NCBI RefSeq assembly: GCF_900142375.1 | Contig: NZ_FRAR01000021.1 | Coordinates: 1 to 64,000, forward strand | From: Desulforamulus aeronauticus DSM 10349 | GTDB taxonomy: Bacteria > Bacillota > Desulfotomaculia > Desulfotomaculales > Desulfotomaculaceae | Reading direction: 5' to 3' | DNA length: 64,000 bases | Part shown: positions 49,752 to 58,483 of the stretch, piece after piece | Layout of the letters: each line of letters starts with the position of its first letter | Position numbering within the stretch: position 1 is the first letter of the stretch | Program-made: the position numbers and the translations under genes | The notes under the pieces: model-generated | Told to the model about the DNA's origin: nothing | Databases searched by the model: none | Seen by the model: the letters and a program-made list of their open reading frames with translations, nothing else

Positions 49752-50306
49752 TTACTCCTGGCAATATAGCTTTCTGCCCTCCTGATACAAATCGCCACCA
49801 AAGGCATCGTTTACCACGATGGCCGGAAAATCCTTCACCACCAAACGGTGAATAGCTTCCGGACCCAGATCAGGATAAGCAACTACTTCCGATTCTATGA
49901 TACAGCGAGAAATGAGTGCAGCAGCACCACCGATGGCGGCAAAATATACTGCACCGTGTTTCTTCATAGATTCCACCACGGCTTGGGAACGGGCTCCTTT
50001 ACCAATCATACCCTTTAAGCCCTGTTCTATAAGTCTGGGGGCGTAAGAATCCATTCGCCCGGCTGTGGTGGGACCAGCTGAACCAATGACCCGCCCTGGT
50101 GAGGCTGGTGATGGCCCAACATAGTAAATAATTTGACCCTTCAAATCGATGGGTAACTCTTTACCTTGATCCAATAACTCTACCAAGCGTTTATGAGCAG
50201 CATCACGTCCGGTATAAATTACACCATTCAGCAACACCTGCTGCCCAATACGCAGGTTAGTCGAAGTTTCCTGACTTAAGGGAGTGGTTAAGTGAACACG
50301 GGTCAA
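49752..50306 (-). CDS. fumB: Fumarate hydratase class I, beta subunit
   Basis: 184 residues from TTG at 50306, 9 nt after AGGAGG; the upstream frame to 50351 overlaps fumA and has no site. FumA C-terminal domain with Gly-Pro-Thr-Thr-Ala-Gly-Arg-Met-Asp, Gly-Lys-Gly, and Ala-Ile-Gly-Gly-Ala-Ala-Ala. Forms the second half of the oxygen-sensitive [4Fe-4S] fumarase/tartrate dehydratase. Gap of 13 nt to the alpha gene. Confidence 0.9.
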   Translation of the reverse strand: MTRVHLTTPLSQETSTNLRIGQQVLLNGVIYTGRDAAHKRLVELLDQGKELPIDLKGQIIYYVGPSPASPGRVIGSAGPTTAGRMDSYAPRLIEQGLKGMIGKGARSQAVVESMKKHGAVYFAAIGGAAALISRCIIESEVVAYPDLGPEAIHRLVVKDFPAIVVNDAFGGDLYQEGRKLYCQE

Positions 50307-50319
50307 CTTTGCAGTCCTC

Positions 50320-51162
50320 CTATATGACAACAGTTTTATGCCGAGCCGCATGACAATTTATATTCACTGCCACCGGCAAGCTGGCGATATGTGCACCAAA
50401 TATTTCGATGTGAACAGCTAGGGCTGTGGTAAGGCCGCCCAGACCGGCTGGTCCAATGCCCAGACGATTAATCTTTGCTAACAGTTCCTGTTCTAACTTG
50501 GCAATATCGGGCAGGGAGTGGGGCTGACCCACTGGCCTTAGCAAGGCTTCCTTGGCCAGTAAGGCGCATTTTTCCATGGTCCCGCCAATACCTACCCCAA
50601 TAATTAAAGGTGGACAGGGATTAGGTCCGGCATTTTGCACAGTATCTAGCACAAATTTTTTAGCTCCCTCTACCCCTTCTGCCGGCTTCAACATTTTTAA
50701 AGCACTCATATTTTCACTACCGCCACCCTTAGGGGCGACGGTGATTTTTACTTTATCACCGGAAACCATTTTTAGATGGATCACAGCTGGGGTATTATCT
50801 CCGGTATTCACCCTTTCCAGAGGGTGACCCACCATAGATTTTCTCAGATAGCCCTCCCGGTAACCCTTTCTCACACCTTCATTGATGGCCTCGGAAAAAT
50901 CACCATTCACAAGCTGGACATCCTGACCCAACTCCACAAAAACCACCGCCACCCCTGTATCTTGACACATGGGAATAGATTCGGTGGCAGCAATAGTGGC
51001 ATTCTCCACCAATAGATTCAGAATCTCTTTACCACTTTGAGAGACTTCACTTTCACAGGAACGCTTAAAGGACTCTACGACATCCTCTTCTAATTTGAAG
51101 TTGGCTTCCTGGCATAGCCGTGCTACTTCGTCTATGATGATGTTACAATCTACGGTTCTAAT
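50320..51162 (-). CDS. fumA: Fumarate hydratase class I, alpha subunit (ATT start)
   Basis: 280 residues. Fe-S fumarase N-terminal domain with Cys in Met-Cys-Gln-Asp-Thr-Gly, Asn-Thr-Gly-Asp-Asn-Thr-Pro-Ala, Pro-Lys-Gly-Gly-Gly-Ser-Glu-Asn, and Cys-Pro-Pro. The protein would begin Ile(Met)-Arg-Thr-Val-Asp, like homologues that begin Met-Arg. The only well placed codon is ATT at 51160-51162, 9 nt after AAGGAGG; CTG six nt earlier is only 3 nt from it, and ATG at 51198 lies at the transcript start. A sigma-54 promoter (51206-51221) and a nearby enhancer-binding protein gene suggest activated control. Confidence 0.9.
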   Translation of the reverse strand: MRTVDCNIIIDEVARLCQEANFKLEEDVVESFKRSCESEVSQSGKEILNLLVENATIAATESIPMCQDTGVAVVFVELGQDVQLVNGDFSEAINEGVRKGYREGYLRKSMVGHPLERVNTGDNTPAVIHLKMVSGDKVKITVAPKGGGSENMSALKMLKPAEGVEGAKKFVLDTVQNAGPNPCPPLIIGVGIGGTMEKCALLAKEALLRPVGQPHSLPDIAKLEQELLAKINRLGIGPAGLGGLTTALAVHIEIFGAHIASLPVAVNINCHAARHKTVVI

Positions 51163-51205
51163 CGCCAGCGACCTCCTTGAATAGGCTAATGTTAACATAA
51201 ATCAT

Positions 51206-51221
51206 TGCAATATAGATGCCA
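51206..51221 (-). promoter_or_regulatory. Sigma-54 promoter of the fumarase operon
   Basis: Minus strand TGGCATCTATATTGCA has the -24 GG and -12 GC with the required spacing (TGGCA-N6-TTGCA). Predicted start near 51195, about 33 nt before the fumA ATT. Confidence 0.8.
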
Positions 51222-51316
51222 ACCATTACGTTGTGTCCAGCAACCCCTAGGTATAGCATTTTTCTTGATTTAATCGCTATATTGCCCTAACTATGTCATT
51301 CTAATTACCAACGAAC

Positions 51317-51402
51317 TTCTAAATTTTAGAATAATTCTCCTAATCTACACACAATACAAGCCTTCTTGATTCTAAGATTTAGAAACATTCTAATTCTTAG
51401 AA
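51317..51402. promoter_or_regulatory. Three TTCTAA-N3-TTAGAA enhancer sites
   Basis: Perfect dyads at 51317-51331, 51370-51384 and 51388-51402, about 95-200 bp upstream of the sigma-54 promoter. The last two lie within a 15-bp inverted repeat (51362-51376 and 51396-51410) at the end of the enhancer-binding protein gene. They are likely the binding sites of that regulator. Confidence 0.7.
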
Positions 51403-52757
51403 TCAAGAAGGTGATATTTTTTAATCTTATTATAAAGAGTTGCCAATGAGATATTCAATTGCCGGGCTGCTTCCTTTTTGCCATCTAGACTCCCGCCGCA
51501 TTTCTCCAAGGCCCGTTCAATCATCATCCTTTCCAACTGATCCAAAGGAGTAATGGTAGTTTCACAGGTACTTACAGTCAATGAGTTCAAACTAAGGTGC
51601 GGGGCCAAGTGTCGTACGGTGATACGATCGCTATCCGAAGCTACCATCACTCGTTCCAACACATTCTCCAATTCCCGAATGTTGCCCGGCCACTGATAGG
51701 TATCTAATTGAGTCAGAGCATCCGGTGAGAGTCCCACCACTTTTTTGCCCAATTTGCGGTTAAGTCTTACAATGATGTAATTGGCCAGTTCAGCCATATC
51801 CCCGTATCGCTCCCGTAAGGGTGGTAGGTTAATCTCCACCACATTAAGGCGATAGTAAAGATCTTCTCGAAACAGACCTTCCCTCACCAATTCTTTTAAA
51901 TTACGGTTGGTAGCCGCGATTAAACGCACATCAATGGCTATCGATCTGGTACCACCAATACGTTCAATCTCTTTTTCCTGCAACACCCGAAGAAGCTTGG
52001 CCTGTAGCAACAGATTCATATCACCTATTTCATCTAAAAACAACGTTCCTGCATGGGCTAATTCAAATTTACCGATTTTATCTTTAACAGCGCCTGTAAA
52101 GGCTCCCCGGTGATAGCCAAACAACTCACTCTCTAATAAAGTATCGGGAATCGCTGCACAATTAAGCGCTATGAAAGGGCCTTCCCGTCGGGGACTGGCA
52201 TGGTGAAGGGCGTGGGCAAACAGTTCTTTACCGGTGCCGCTTTCTCCCAATAGGAGAACTGTGCTGCTGCTTTCGGCAGCCATCTTGGCAGTTCTGATAC
52301 AATCCTTGATGGCATTACTGCTGCCAATAATGTGTGCAAAATCATATTTACTTTTGGTTACCTGGCCGTACTTATCGGAGAGGTTTCTAATAATGTTACT
52401 GCTACGTCTTACTTCTTCCGTTAACTTGATAATATCGGTGATGTGCTGGAAAATAACCACTGCTCCTACGATCTCACCACTTACTCGAATAGGAACAGCA
52501 TTGGAAATTACCTCTGCATTACTCCCACCTACCCTGGTACGATGGCCTTTTACTGCTTCTCCTGTTTTTAGAGCCAAGGCCAAAGCCCCTTCAGGTGATA
52601 CTTGAAAAATATTTTCTTTGGTGCGTTCCGCTAAGGAAATACCCGTAATCTGGCAAAAGGCGGGGTTCACATAAATTATCTGGCCATTGCGATCCGTTAC
52701 TTCAATAGCTTCTTGCACCGAATCCAGAATGGCAGATATCATTTCCATTGGCAACAT
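51390..52757 (-). CDS. PAS-containing sigma-54 enhancer-binding protein
   Basis: About 455 residues from the ATG at 52757 behind GGGGAAG; the longer frame to 52961 crosses the divergent lexA promoter. PAS (1-110, Val-Asn-Pro-Ala-Phe-Cys-Gln-Ile-Thr-Gly), central AAA+ domain with Gly-Glu-Ser-Gly-Thr-Gly-Lys-Glu, Gly-Ala-Phe-Thr-Gly-Ala (sigma-54 loop) and Leu-Phe-Leu-Asp-Glu-Ile-Gly-Asp, and a C-terminal Fis HTH (Ala-Ala-Arg-Gln-Leu-Asn-Ile-Ser-Leu-Ala-Thr-Leu). It probably drives the fumarase operon downstream. The PAS ligand is unknown. Confidence 0.9.
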   Translation of the reverse strand: MLPMEMISAILDSVQEAIEVTDRNGQIIYVNPAFCQITGISLAERTKENIFQVSPEGALALALKTGEAVKGHRTRVGGSNAEVISNAVPIRVSGEIVGAVVIFQHITDIIKLTEEVRRSSNIIRNLSDKYGQVTKSKYDFAHIIGSSNAIKDCIRTAKMAAESSSTVLLLGESGTGKELFAHALHHASPRREGPFIALNCAAIPDTLLESELFGYHRGAFTGAVKDKIGKFELAHAGTLFLDEIGDMNLLLQAKLLRVLQEKEIERIGGTRSIAIDVRLIAATNRNLKELVREGLFREDLYYRLNVVEINLPPLRERYGDMAELANYIIVRLNRKLGKKVVGLSPDALTQLDTYQWPGNIRELENVLERVMVASDSDRITVRHLAPHLSLNSLTVSTCETTITPLDQLERMMIERALEKCGGSLDGKKEAARQLNISLATLYNKIKKYHLLDSKN

Positions 52758-52829
52758 AAATATCACTTCCCCATTTGGATAATTCGTTCGTATTCTGCAA
52801 AACCCTTCTCGATTTGACAAAGCTTTTAT

Positions 52830-52870
52830 CGAACAAATGTTTTGCATTCTTAGCAAAGTGATGTTATAAT
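52830..52870 (+). promoter_or_regulatory. lexA promoter with SOS box
   Basis: CGAACAAATGTTTTG (52830-52844) matches the Firmicute LexA box CGAAC-N4-GTTYG/GTTT. It overlaps the -35 TTGCAT (52842-52847); 17 nt later is TATAAT (52865-52870). Confidence 0.8.
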
Positions 52871-52911
52871 ATACCAAATATATTGTTTCATGTTGCATTA
52901 ACTGGAAAGGT

Positions 52912-53550
52912 GTGAAAGGTACTGTGTTAAATCCCCGAGAAGAAGCTGTCTTACAAGTCATTATAGATAACGTAAAATCAAAGGGTTATCCCCCATCGGT
53001 TCGAGAAATCGGCGAAGCCGTTGGTTTATCTTCCAGCTCAACTGTCCATTCTTACCTAAAACGGCTCGAACAAAAGGGCTATTTACGCCGAGACCCCACC
53101 AAACCACGAGCCATTGAAGTGATCACAGAGAATAAATTAAAAATGACCCAGCAAGAAAGCTACGATCCTGATGAAGAAATGATCAGTGTTCCTATGCTTG
53201 GCGAAGTTGCTGCGGGAGTTCCCATCCTTGCCGTGGAAAACTATGACGATAAAGTAACGTTACCCAGAAGCTTCACAGGTTACGGAGATTTCTTTATGCT
53301 GACCATTCGTGGTGTAAGTATGATTGAAGCCGGTATTCTGGAAGGGGATTTGGTCCTGGTTAGAAAACAGGACATCGTAAACAACGGTGATATCGCAGTT
53401 GCCTTGGTGGAAGATGAAGCTACCGTAAAAAGATTTTATAAAGAGAAGGACAGAATTCGCTTACAACCGGAAAATAGTTTAATGGAACCCATCTATGTGC
53501 AAGATGTTAAAATTCTTGGCAAAGTTGTCGGACTGATGAGAAAACTATAA
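52912..53550 (+). CDS. lexA: LexA repressor
   Basis: 212 residues. N-terminal winged helix with [17 protein letters not shown]. The cleavage region Ala-Ala-Gly-Val-Pro-Ile, Ser in Gly-Val-Ser-Met and Lys in Ala-Thr-Val-Lys-Arg are the self-cleavage site and catalytic dyad. Represses DNA-damage genes until RecA promotes autocleavage. The start is uncertain between GTG 52912 and GTG 52924, both near GGAAAGG/AAAGG. An SOS box overlaps its own promoter. Confidence 0.93.
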   Translation: MKGTVLNPREEAVLQVIIDNVKSKGYPPSVREIGEAVGLSSSSTVHSYLKRLEQKGYLRRDPTKPRAIEVITENKLKMTQQESYDPDEEMISVPMLGEVAAGVPILAVENYDDKVTLPRSFTGYGDFFMLTIRGVSMIEAGILEGDLVLVRKQDIVNNGDIAVALVEDEATVKRFYKEKDRIRLQPENSLMEPIYVQDVKILGKVVGLMRKL

Positions 53551-53562
53551 TTGAGCAGAGTC

Positions 53563-53610
53563 AAAGGCTGTATACATAAGAACTGGGTCGTTCTTATGTA
53601 TACAGCCTTT
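53563..53610 (+). terminator. Terminator of lexA
   Basis: A 21-bp perfect stem (AAAGGCTGTATACATAAGAAC and complement) with a 6-nt loop, then TTTTT. It overlaps the end of the truncated helicase frame on the other strand. Confidence 0.9.
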
Positions 53611-54334
53611 TTTGTTTTAATAATAAAACTGTAGGCCCATAAGCGTTGACTGCCTCGTTATTATTAGACACAACCGCTACGCTTTTTCCTTGAACCGCTA
53701 CGAGGTTTGCAATAAGGTTCAGGATTGTCTGGGTTTTGCCAGTGCCGGGTGGCCCTTCGATAATAGAAATAGAGCTTGTAAGGGCATTTTCAAGTGCAGC
53801 TTTTTGACTAAGATTAAACCGGAATGGAAAGATGATACTGTTGCTGTCGGGAGTTCGAGTTTCAATTGACTGTCGGTTCAGGTAACGGCCCAGTACACTT
53901 TCCGGGTGAACAAATGTAAGCTGCTCCATTTCCTGCTTTAAAAAAGCCTCTTCTTCCGGGTTGTCTGACGTATATTGAGAGATATCCCTTAGATAGGTCA
54001 GTATTTGTTGGGCACCCTGATTGACGGCTCCATCCTTGACCAACAAAAATGACTGTGGCCTTACCGTACAAAATTTACCGTTATATTGGATGATTCGGAT
54101 GCGTTCTCCAAAATCCAGAATAAGTCGCGGTTCATAGACAGGTATGCCATCCACATAGACGGCTTGGCCATCTAGTTTGATTACTTTCGGCTTATTAATA
54201 ATAACCACATCATTCTGATTATATGGGTAGCTGATACTTGCTCTTCGATAGGTAATTTTCACTTTCTCTTTTTTGAGGTCATAGTCGATATTACTTATTT
54301 CTTCGGTTTTATCTTCTCCCTTAACCAGAACCAT
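53594..54334 (-). pseudogene. Truncated superfamily 1 helicase/AAA protein, N-terminal part
   Basis: 246 residues ending inside the lexA terminator. The last 60 residues have Asn-Leu-Ser-Gln-Lys-Ala-Ala-Leu and the Walker A Gly-Pro-Pro-Gly-Thr-Gly-Lys-Thr-Gln-Thr-Ile, then Val-Val-Ser-Asn-Asn-Asn-Glu-Ala-Val, where homologues continue for several hundred residues. The chain turns into unrelated sequence right after that, so the Walker B and helicase motifs are gone. The upstream 160 residues are beta-rich and unassigned. Likely cut by a deletion next to lexA. A solo TnpB element lies just upstream. Confidence 0.7.
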
Positions 54335-54564
54335 TACTTCTTTTATATCTATATCGTTTGTCCTCTGTCAAAAGTTCTAAGTTATGTGTTATCTCTATAA
54401 TGAGCACTTCCCGGCTCATTTTCCCCAGTTCACTGTATGCCCTTCAGGGATGTAGGTTTCCATATATCTGCCACCTTTATACAAAACACTTGTTCTGCCC
54501 AGGTTCTACTACTATAATAAGAATATGGAATATACATGGCAACTGTAAGTGAGGTGAATTTTCT

Positions 54565-55671
54565 ATGTACAATCCCAAGGAACATAGGAACTACAAGTTT
54601 CGGATATACCCAACCAAAACACAGGCAGAAACCTTGACAAACTGGTTAACACTTTGCCGTCTCTGCTATAATGCAGCCTTGGCGGACAGGAAAAACCACT
54701 ACCTAAGAAATAAAGCCAGTCTAACCAGAACAAAACAGCAGACAATCTTGAAATTGGATAAGGACAAACACCCTCAACTAAAAGAAGTCCACTCCCAGGT
54801 ACTGCAAGAAGTGCTGCTTCGGGTAGAAAAAGCATATCAGGCATTTTTCCGCAGAGTAAAGGCTGGAGAGAATCCAGGCTACCCAAGATACAAAGGTATG
54901 GGGCAGTATAACTCTCTGACCTATACCCAATTTGGCGAGGGCCTCGGAGCCTGCTTCAAAGAAGAAAAACTAGCTCTAGCCAAGATAGGCTTAGTAAAAA
55001 TCAAACTGCACCGGGAAATACCAGGTAAAGTAAAGACTTGCATCATCAAGAGAGAGACTACCGGCAAATGGTATGCAGTGCTATCGGTTGAAGAATACCC
55101 GGTACTATACTCACCGAACTGGAAAAAAACCGGCCTAGATGTTGGGATAGAGAAACTAGCCACCTTATCAGACGGCGAGCAAATCCCTAACCCTAAACCT
55201 ATACAGAAATCAGAGAAAAAGGTAAAGTGTGCCCAAAGGGACTTATCCCGTAAGAAAAAAGGTTCAAAAAACAGAGATAAGGCAAGGCAAAGACTAGCCA
55301 AAATCCACGAAAGAATTCGCCATCAACGTCAAGACTATCTCCACAAAACAGCCAATTATTTGGTTTGGAAGTATGGCAAGATTGTAGCAGAAGATTTGCA
55401 GATACAAAACATGCTCAAAAATCACCATTTGGCAAAAAGCATTGCTGATGCAGGCTGGGGCTATCTCTTTTCAATGCTCTCGTACAAGGCTGAAAGTGCT
55501 GGTCGGGAGTTTATAAGAGTAATAGCCCATGGTTCCTCTCAGGAATGCAGTCAATGTGGTGCTATCGTAAAGAAAGACTTGGCAGAACGGGTACACCGTT
55601 GCCCGCACTGCGGTCTGGTGCTGGATCGTGATCACAATGCGGCAAAGGTATTAGAGAAAAGAGTTTCTTAG
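54565..55671 (+). CDS. tnpB: TnpB RNA-guided nuclease (IS605 family)
   Basis: 368 residues, ATG behind GTGAGGTG. N-terminal HTH_OrfB region (Lys-Phe-Arg-Ile-Tyr-Pro-Thr-Lys-Thr-Gln), central domain, and RuvC fold. Catalytic residues are apparently intact: Asp in Gly-Leu-Asp-Val-Gly-Ile, Glu in Val-Ala-Glu-Asp-Leu-Gln-Ile, and Asp in Leu-Asp-Arg-Asp-His-Asn-Ala-Ala. The zinc finger has Cys-Ser-Gln-Cys and Cys-Pro-His-Cys. TnpB cuts DNA guided by a short RNA made from the element's 3' end. The nuclease looks active, and the gene has no transposase partner here. Confidence 0.9.
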   Translation: MYNPKEHRNYKFRIYPTKTQAETLTNWLTLCRLCYNAALADRKNHYLRNKASLTRTKQQTILKLDKDKHPQLKEVHSQVLQEVLLRVEKAYQAFFRRVKAGENPGYPRYKGMGQYNSLTYTQFGEGLGACFKEEKLALAKIGLVKIKLHREIPGKVKTCIIKRETTGKWYAVLSVEEYPVLYSPNWKKTGLDVGIEKLATLSDGEQIPNPKPIQKSEKKVKCAQRDLSRKKKGSKNRDKARQRLAKIHERIRHQRQDYLHKTANYLVWKYGKIVAEDLQIQNMLKNHHLAKSIADAGWGYLFSMLSYKAESAGREFIRVIAHGSSQECSQCGAIVKKDLAERVHRCPHCGLVLDRDHNAAKVLEKRVS

Positions 55672-55791
55672 TCAATAGATATTCTGTACCGTAGGAACTA
55701 CGGCAAATGCCTGGGGAGTTGGGGTGGGTGCATCCCACAATGAACCAGGAAGCCCCTTCCCGAACATCCGTGAAGGTGAGGGTGAGTTCAC
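55672..55791 (+). ncRNA. Candidate TnpB guide RNA (omega RNA) scaffold
   Basis: About 120 nt between the tnpB stop and the proposed right end, GC-richer than the surroundings, with short hairpins (for example CGTAGGAACTACG, TGGGTGCATCCCA). The expected guide would be the bases following 55791 (starting TAATAG). Its 5' end may lie inside tnpB. Position and family logic support this; the structure was not computed. Confidence 0.55.
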
Positions 55792-56089
55792 TAATAGAAT
55801 TTTATCATCTTATATATGAGAATGTTTAAAAAATATGTCGAATAATATTAACGCAAATCTGTATAGTACCGCTCCTAATAATAACGAATGACCCCCAATC
55901 TTTCTAAGGATGGAGGTCATTCTAAATTTATAGATACACTAGTATACATCTGTATTTTTTAGTATCAAACTTTATTTTCTAACAACGGCTCGCAGTTGAC
56001 GTATAAGTTACTGATGCCACATCATGTCCCTGAAATTTAGAATTACTGTCAAAAAACTATTTTCTTGATGCTGGTTGGTCTTTTTAATT
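55792..56089. other. Intergenic region with one imperfect hairpin
   Basis: No gene. GAATGACCCCC...TGGAGGTCATTC at 55885-55921 forms a stem with an A-rich loop but no U-run. The rest is AT-rich. Confidence 0.45.
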
Positions 56090-56887
56090 TTAACAAAATA
56101 ATTCGTTTGTTTTTAAAAGGCCTGGAATCGTTTGAAAGGCACTGGTAGTTGCCAGTTCAATTTTCCCTTCTTCGCATATCGATAGGAAGCTGAGGTCAAA
56201 GGGGAGAACCTCTAGGACAGGTAACTGTGATAATCCTGTTAAACGTTTGGTTATTAGTTCATTCCGTAGCCCTACTTTAGATTGGCAGCTGGGGCACTGG
56301 AAAGAGGCCATGTTCATAACCAGGCCAAGAGTATTGATGTTATATCCCCCGGCCAATTCGTAGACATTCTTGGTTGCTTGAATCACTGCCCTTTGATGAT
56401 TTGTTACCAAGATAAGTCCATCCAGGGGAAATTCCTGAAATACGGTCAGTTGCAAGTCACTATTATTAGGCAGATCCAGAAATAAGAAATCTAAATCGCC
56501 CCAATGGGTGGTCTGCCAAAATTCTTTAAGCATCGTACAGGAAGCGATACTTCTCCACACTAAAGGTTGTTCTAAATTATTTTTAAGTAAACCCATTGAT
56601 AAAATCTTAATGCCTGAGATACTACTATCCGGATACTCACTATCTTTACTTATCGTACCTGGACCTAGTCCAAAAATGTCTGCGATAGAAGGAGAATAAA
56701 AATCACAATCAAGAATGCCAATCCGGTAGCCAATGTTACTAAGGCTAACGGCCATTAAGGAGGTTATGACAGACTTTCCTACGCCACCCTTGCCGCCAGT
56801 TATGGCGATTATCTTACCAATGCGGCTTCGCCCACCAATTAATAGTTTTTGGTGCGTTTTTTTACCGCAATTTAGCTGGCAGCTCAT
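56090..56887 (-). CDS. Mrp/MinD-family P-loop ATPase
   Basis: 265 residues. Deviant Walker A Gly-Gly-Lys-Gly-Gly-Val-Gly-Lys-Ser, Ile-Leu-Asp-Cys-Asp-Phe-Tyr-Ser-Pro-Ser-Ile (the Mrp/NBP35 switch I signature), Phe-Leu-Phe-Leu-Asp-Leu-Pro, and a Cys-Pro-Ser-Cys pair near 200 that in Mrp proteins can hold a bridging Fe-S cluster. Mrp ATPases are carriers for Fe-S cluster assembly. The start lies within 4 nt of the stop of a large Fe-S protein gene, so a dedicated maturation role is inferred. Its short Cys/Lys N-terminus and partner make a broader Mrp duty less likely. Confidence 0.85.
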   Translation of the reverse strand: MSCQLNCGKKTHQKLLIGGRSRIGKIIAITGGKGGVGKSVITSLMAVSLSNIGYRIGILDCDFYSPSIADIFGLGPGTISKDSEYPDSSISGIKILSMGLLKNNLEQPLVWRSIASCTMLKEFWQTTHWGDLDFLFLDLPNNSDLQLTVFQEFPLDGLILVTNHQRAVIQATKNVYELAGGYNINTLGLVMNMASFQCPSCQSKVGLRNELITKRLTGLSQLPVLEVLPFDLSFLSICEEGKIELATTSAFQTIPGLLKTNELFC

Positions 56888-56890
56888 TTC

Positions 56891-58129
56891 TTACACACCC
56901 TTAGTCCTTTTCTCTAAAATTAAGGCAGGACTAATTAAATGATGCAAGTGAGCTAGCCTAGCATCTACCTTAAAGTGTTTAATCGTGTCGGTGAGCTGAT
57001 CCCAACAGTTATGGCAGGGGCAAGCTACAATTTTACAGCCTGTGGCAGTAATTTGATCGGCCTTTAACTTACCCTTGGCCAAGCGATAGGGTTGAATATC
57101 TTTACCCAAAGCCAATAAACCGCCACCACCACCGCAGCAATAATTGTACTTGCCGCTGGGAGTCATGTCTCTAAATTCCATAACAACTTTCTTTAAAACA
57201 TAGCGCAGGATCTCTCCCATGTCTTCTTTACGTACCATATTACAAGGATCATGCAGGGTAACAGGCTCCGTGTTTACAGTCGGGTCGACATGTAAAATGC
57301 CTTCATCAAACCACTCTTTATATTTCTCTATAATACTTTTTACCGGATAAAAGGGATCTTTCGTCCACACCTTAGGACCCCATTTTTGGGCTCTGGTGGC
57401 GTGGCCACACTCAGTCACTACCAATTCCTTCACCTTTAGCCGCTTAACTTCGTCACCAATTCTCTTCATAAGTATGGTAGATTCTTCGTCATTTCCGTTA
57501 AATAATCCGTAATGTGTAGCATCCCACCACTGGCTGCTGCAGGTCCAATTGGCACCTACGTACCAGAAAATTTTAGCAATACTCTGGATATCCTGGGGAT
57601 AATATTTTACTTCCCTTGGGTCCCAAAGGAAAAGGAAATCTGCGCCTTCCTTATCCACCGGTATTTTAGCGTTGGGATCACCCACTTCAGCCTGAAGCTC
57701 TTCCTCCATCCATTCCAGGGTATCCAGATATTCCTCCTTGGTGACCTCCATCTGATTCCCGGTGTTAATCTGGGCATTCACGACATCTTGTAAAAATCCC
57801 GGTGAAGTCAGCCCGAAATTGCCTCTAAGTGTGCGGATCACGGTAGACACATCCACCCCCATCGGGCATTCAACTGTACAGCGCCCGCACATTGTACATG
57901 TCCAAATTAGTTTGTTATTTAAAACCTTATCCCTTAGTCCAAGGGAAATCTCTCTAAGAATTAGACGAGGATCGGAATTGTCATGAACACCGTTATATGG
58001 ACAACCAGCACTACACATACCACAGGTAAGACAGTTATACAAATCAAGCCGCTGCTTATCTGTACACATTTTTTGCAGCACTTCATTTTTAAACTGCCAA
58101 TCAGCATTATTTAAGAGTAACTCAGCCAT
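56891..58129 (-). CDS. TmcB/HdrD-like heterodisulfide-reductase-related Fe-S protein
   Basis: 412 residues, ATG behind GGGGGGA. Two ferredoxin-type [4Fe-4S] motifs: Cys-Leu-Thr-Cys-Gly-Met-Cys-Ser-Ala-Gly-Cys-Pro and Cys-Thr-Met-Cys-Gly-Arg-Cys-Thr-Val-Glu-Cys-Pro. The rest has CCG-domain features (Val-Thr-Glu-Cys-Gly-His, His-Asp-Pro-Cys-Asn, Tyr-Asn-Tyr-Cys-Cys-Gly-Gly-Gly-Gly, Cys-Pro-Cys-His-Asn-Cys-Trp). This is the non-cubane-cluster fold of HdrB/D, DsrK and TmcB. Sulfate reducers use them in membrane or cytoplasmic electron transfer. It has no membrane subunit beside it here. Confidence 0.85.
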   Translation of the reverse strand: MAELLLNNADWQFKNEVLQKMCTDKQRLDLYNCLTCGMCSAGCPYNGVHDNSDPRLILREISLGLRDKVLNNKLIWTCTMCGRCTVECPMGVDVSTVIRTLRGNFGLTSPGFLQDVVNAQINTGNQMEVTKEEYLDTLEWMEEELQAEVGDPNAKIPVDKEGADFLFLWDPREVKYYPQDIQSIAKIFWYVGANWTCSSQWWDATHYGLFNGNDEESTILMKRIGDEVKRLKVKELVVTECGHATRAQKWGPKVWTKDPFYPVKSIIEKYKEWFDEGILHVDPTVNTEPVTLHDPCNMVRKEDMGEILRYVLKKVVMEFRDMTPSGKYNYCCGGGGGLLALGKDIQPYRLAKGKLKADQITATGCKIVACPCHNCWDQLTDTIKHFKVDARLAHLHHLISPALILEKRTKGV

Positions 58130-58483
58130 TAGGTCCCCCCCAGTTCAATGGATTTTATCACCTCAATTAGTTAATTAAGGCTAATCTACAAATAAGTATA
58201 TAACTATCCAAAAAGCATTGTCAATGTTAACCTCATTAACAATGCTGAACATATATGCGTTGAGTATTTTATATTTTACTCTGCTATTTTCAGATAAAGC
58301 TCACCTTGATATGGGCTAGGTCAAAGCTTTATTTAAAAATGCCGGATCATGTGCGCCAGAGAACACGAAGCAAAAAGCCGTAAAAAAAGAAAGGAAGAAC
58401 ATGCTAAGAATCTCACAGAGCCAGCAAAGCTGCTCAAAATTCCTAACATGTTCTTCCTCTCAATAATTAAATCTTGTTTATGC
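58130..58483. other. Intergenic region before the TmcB-like gene and after GNAT
   Basis: No gene. It holds the long hairpin at 58393-58457. The TmcB-like gene's promoter should lie between 58150 and 58260 but I see no clear pair of hexamers. Confidence 0.45.
58393..58457 (-). terminator. Long structured terminator of the GNAT gene
   Basis: GGAAGAACATG pairs with CATGTTCTTCC and extends by TA and GAAT/ATTC after mismatches. On the minus strand it is followed by TTTCTTTTTTT. Confidence 0.7.

Larger units (their letters stand above)
54434..55791 (+). mobile_element. IS200/IS605-family solo TnpB element (IS1341-like)
   Basis: A tnpB gene without tnpA. TTCAC directly precedes the proposed left end (54429-54433), with a small hairpin (CCC-TTCA-GGG near 54440-54450) close by. 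Another TTCAC (55787-55791) ends the proposed right end, behind a hairpin-rich tail. Such elements move without target duplications, so exact ends rest on the motif and hairpins only. Confidence 0.5.
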
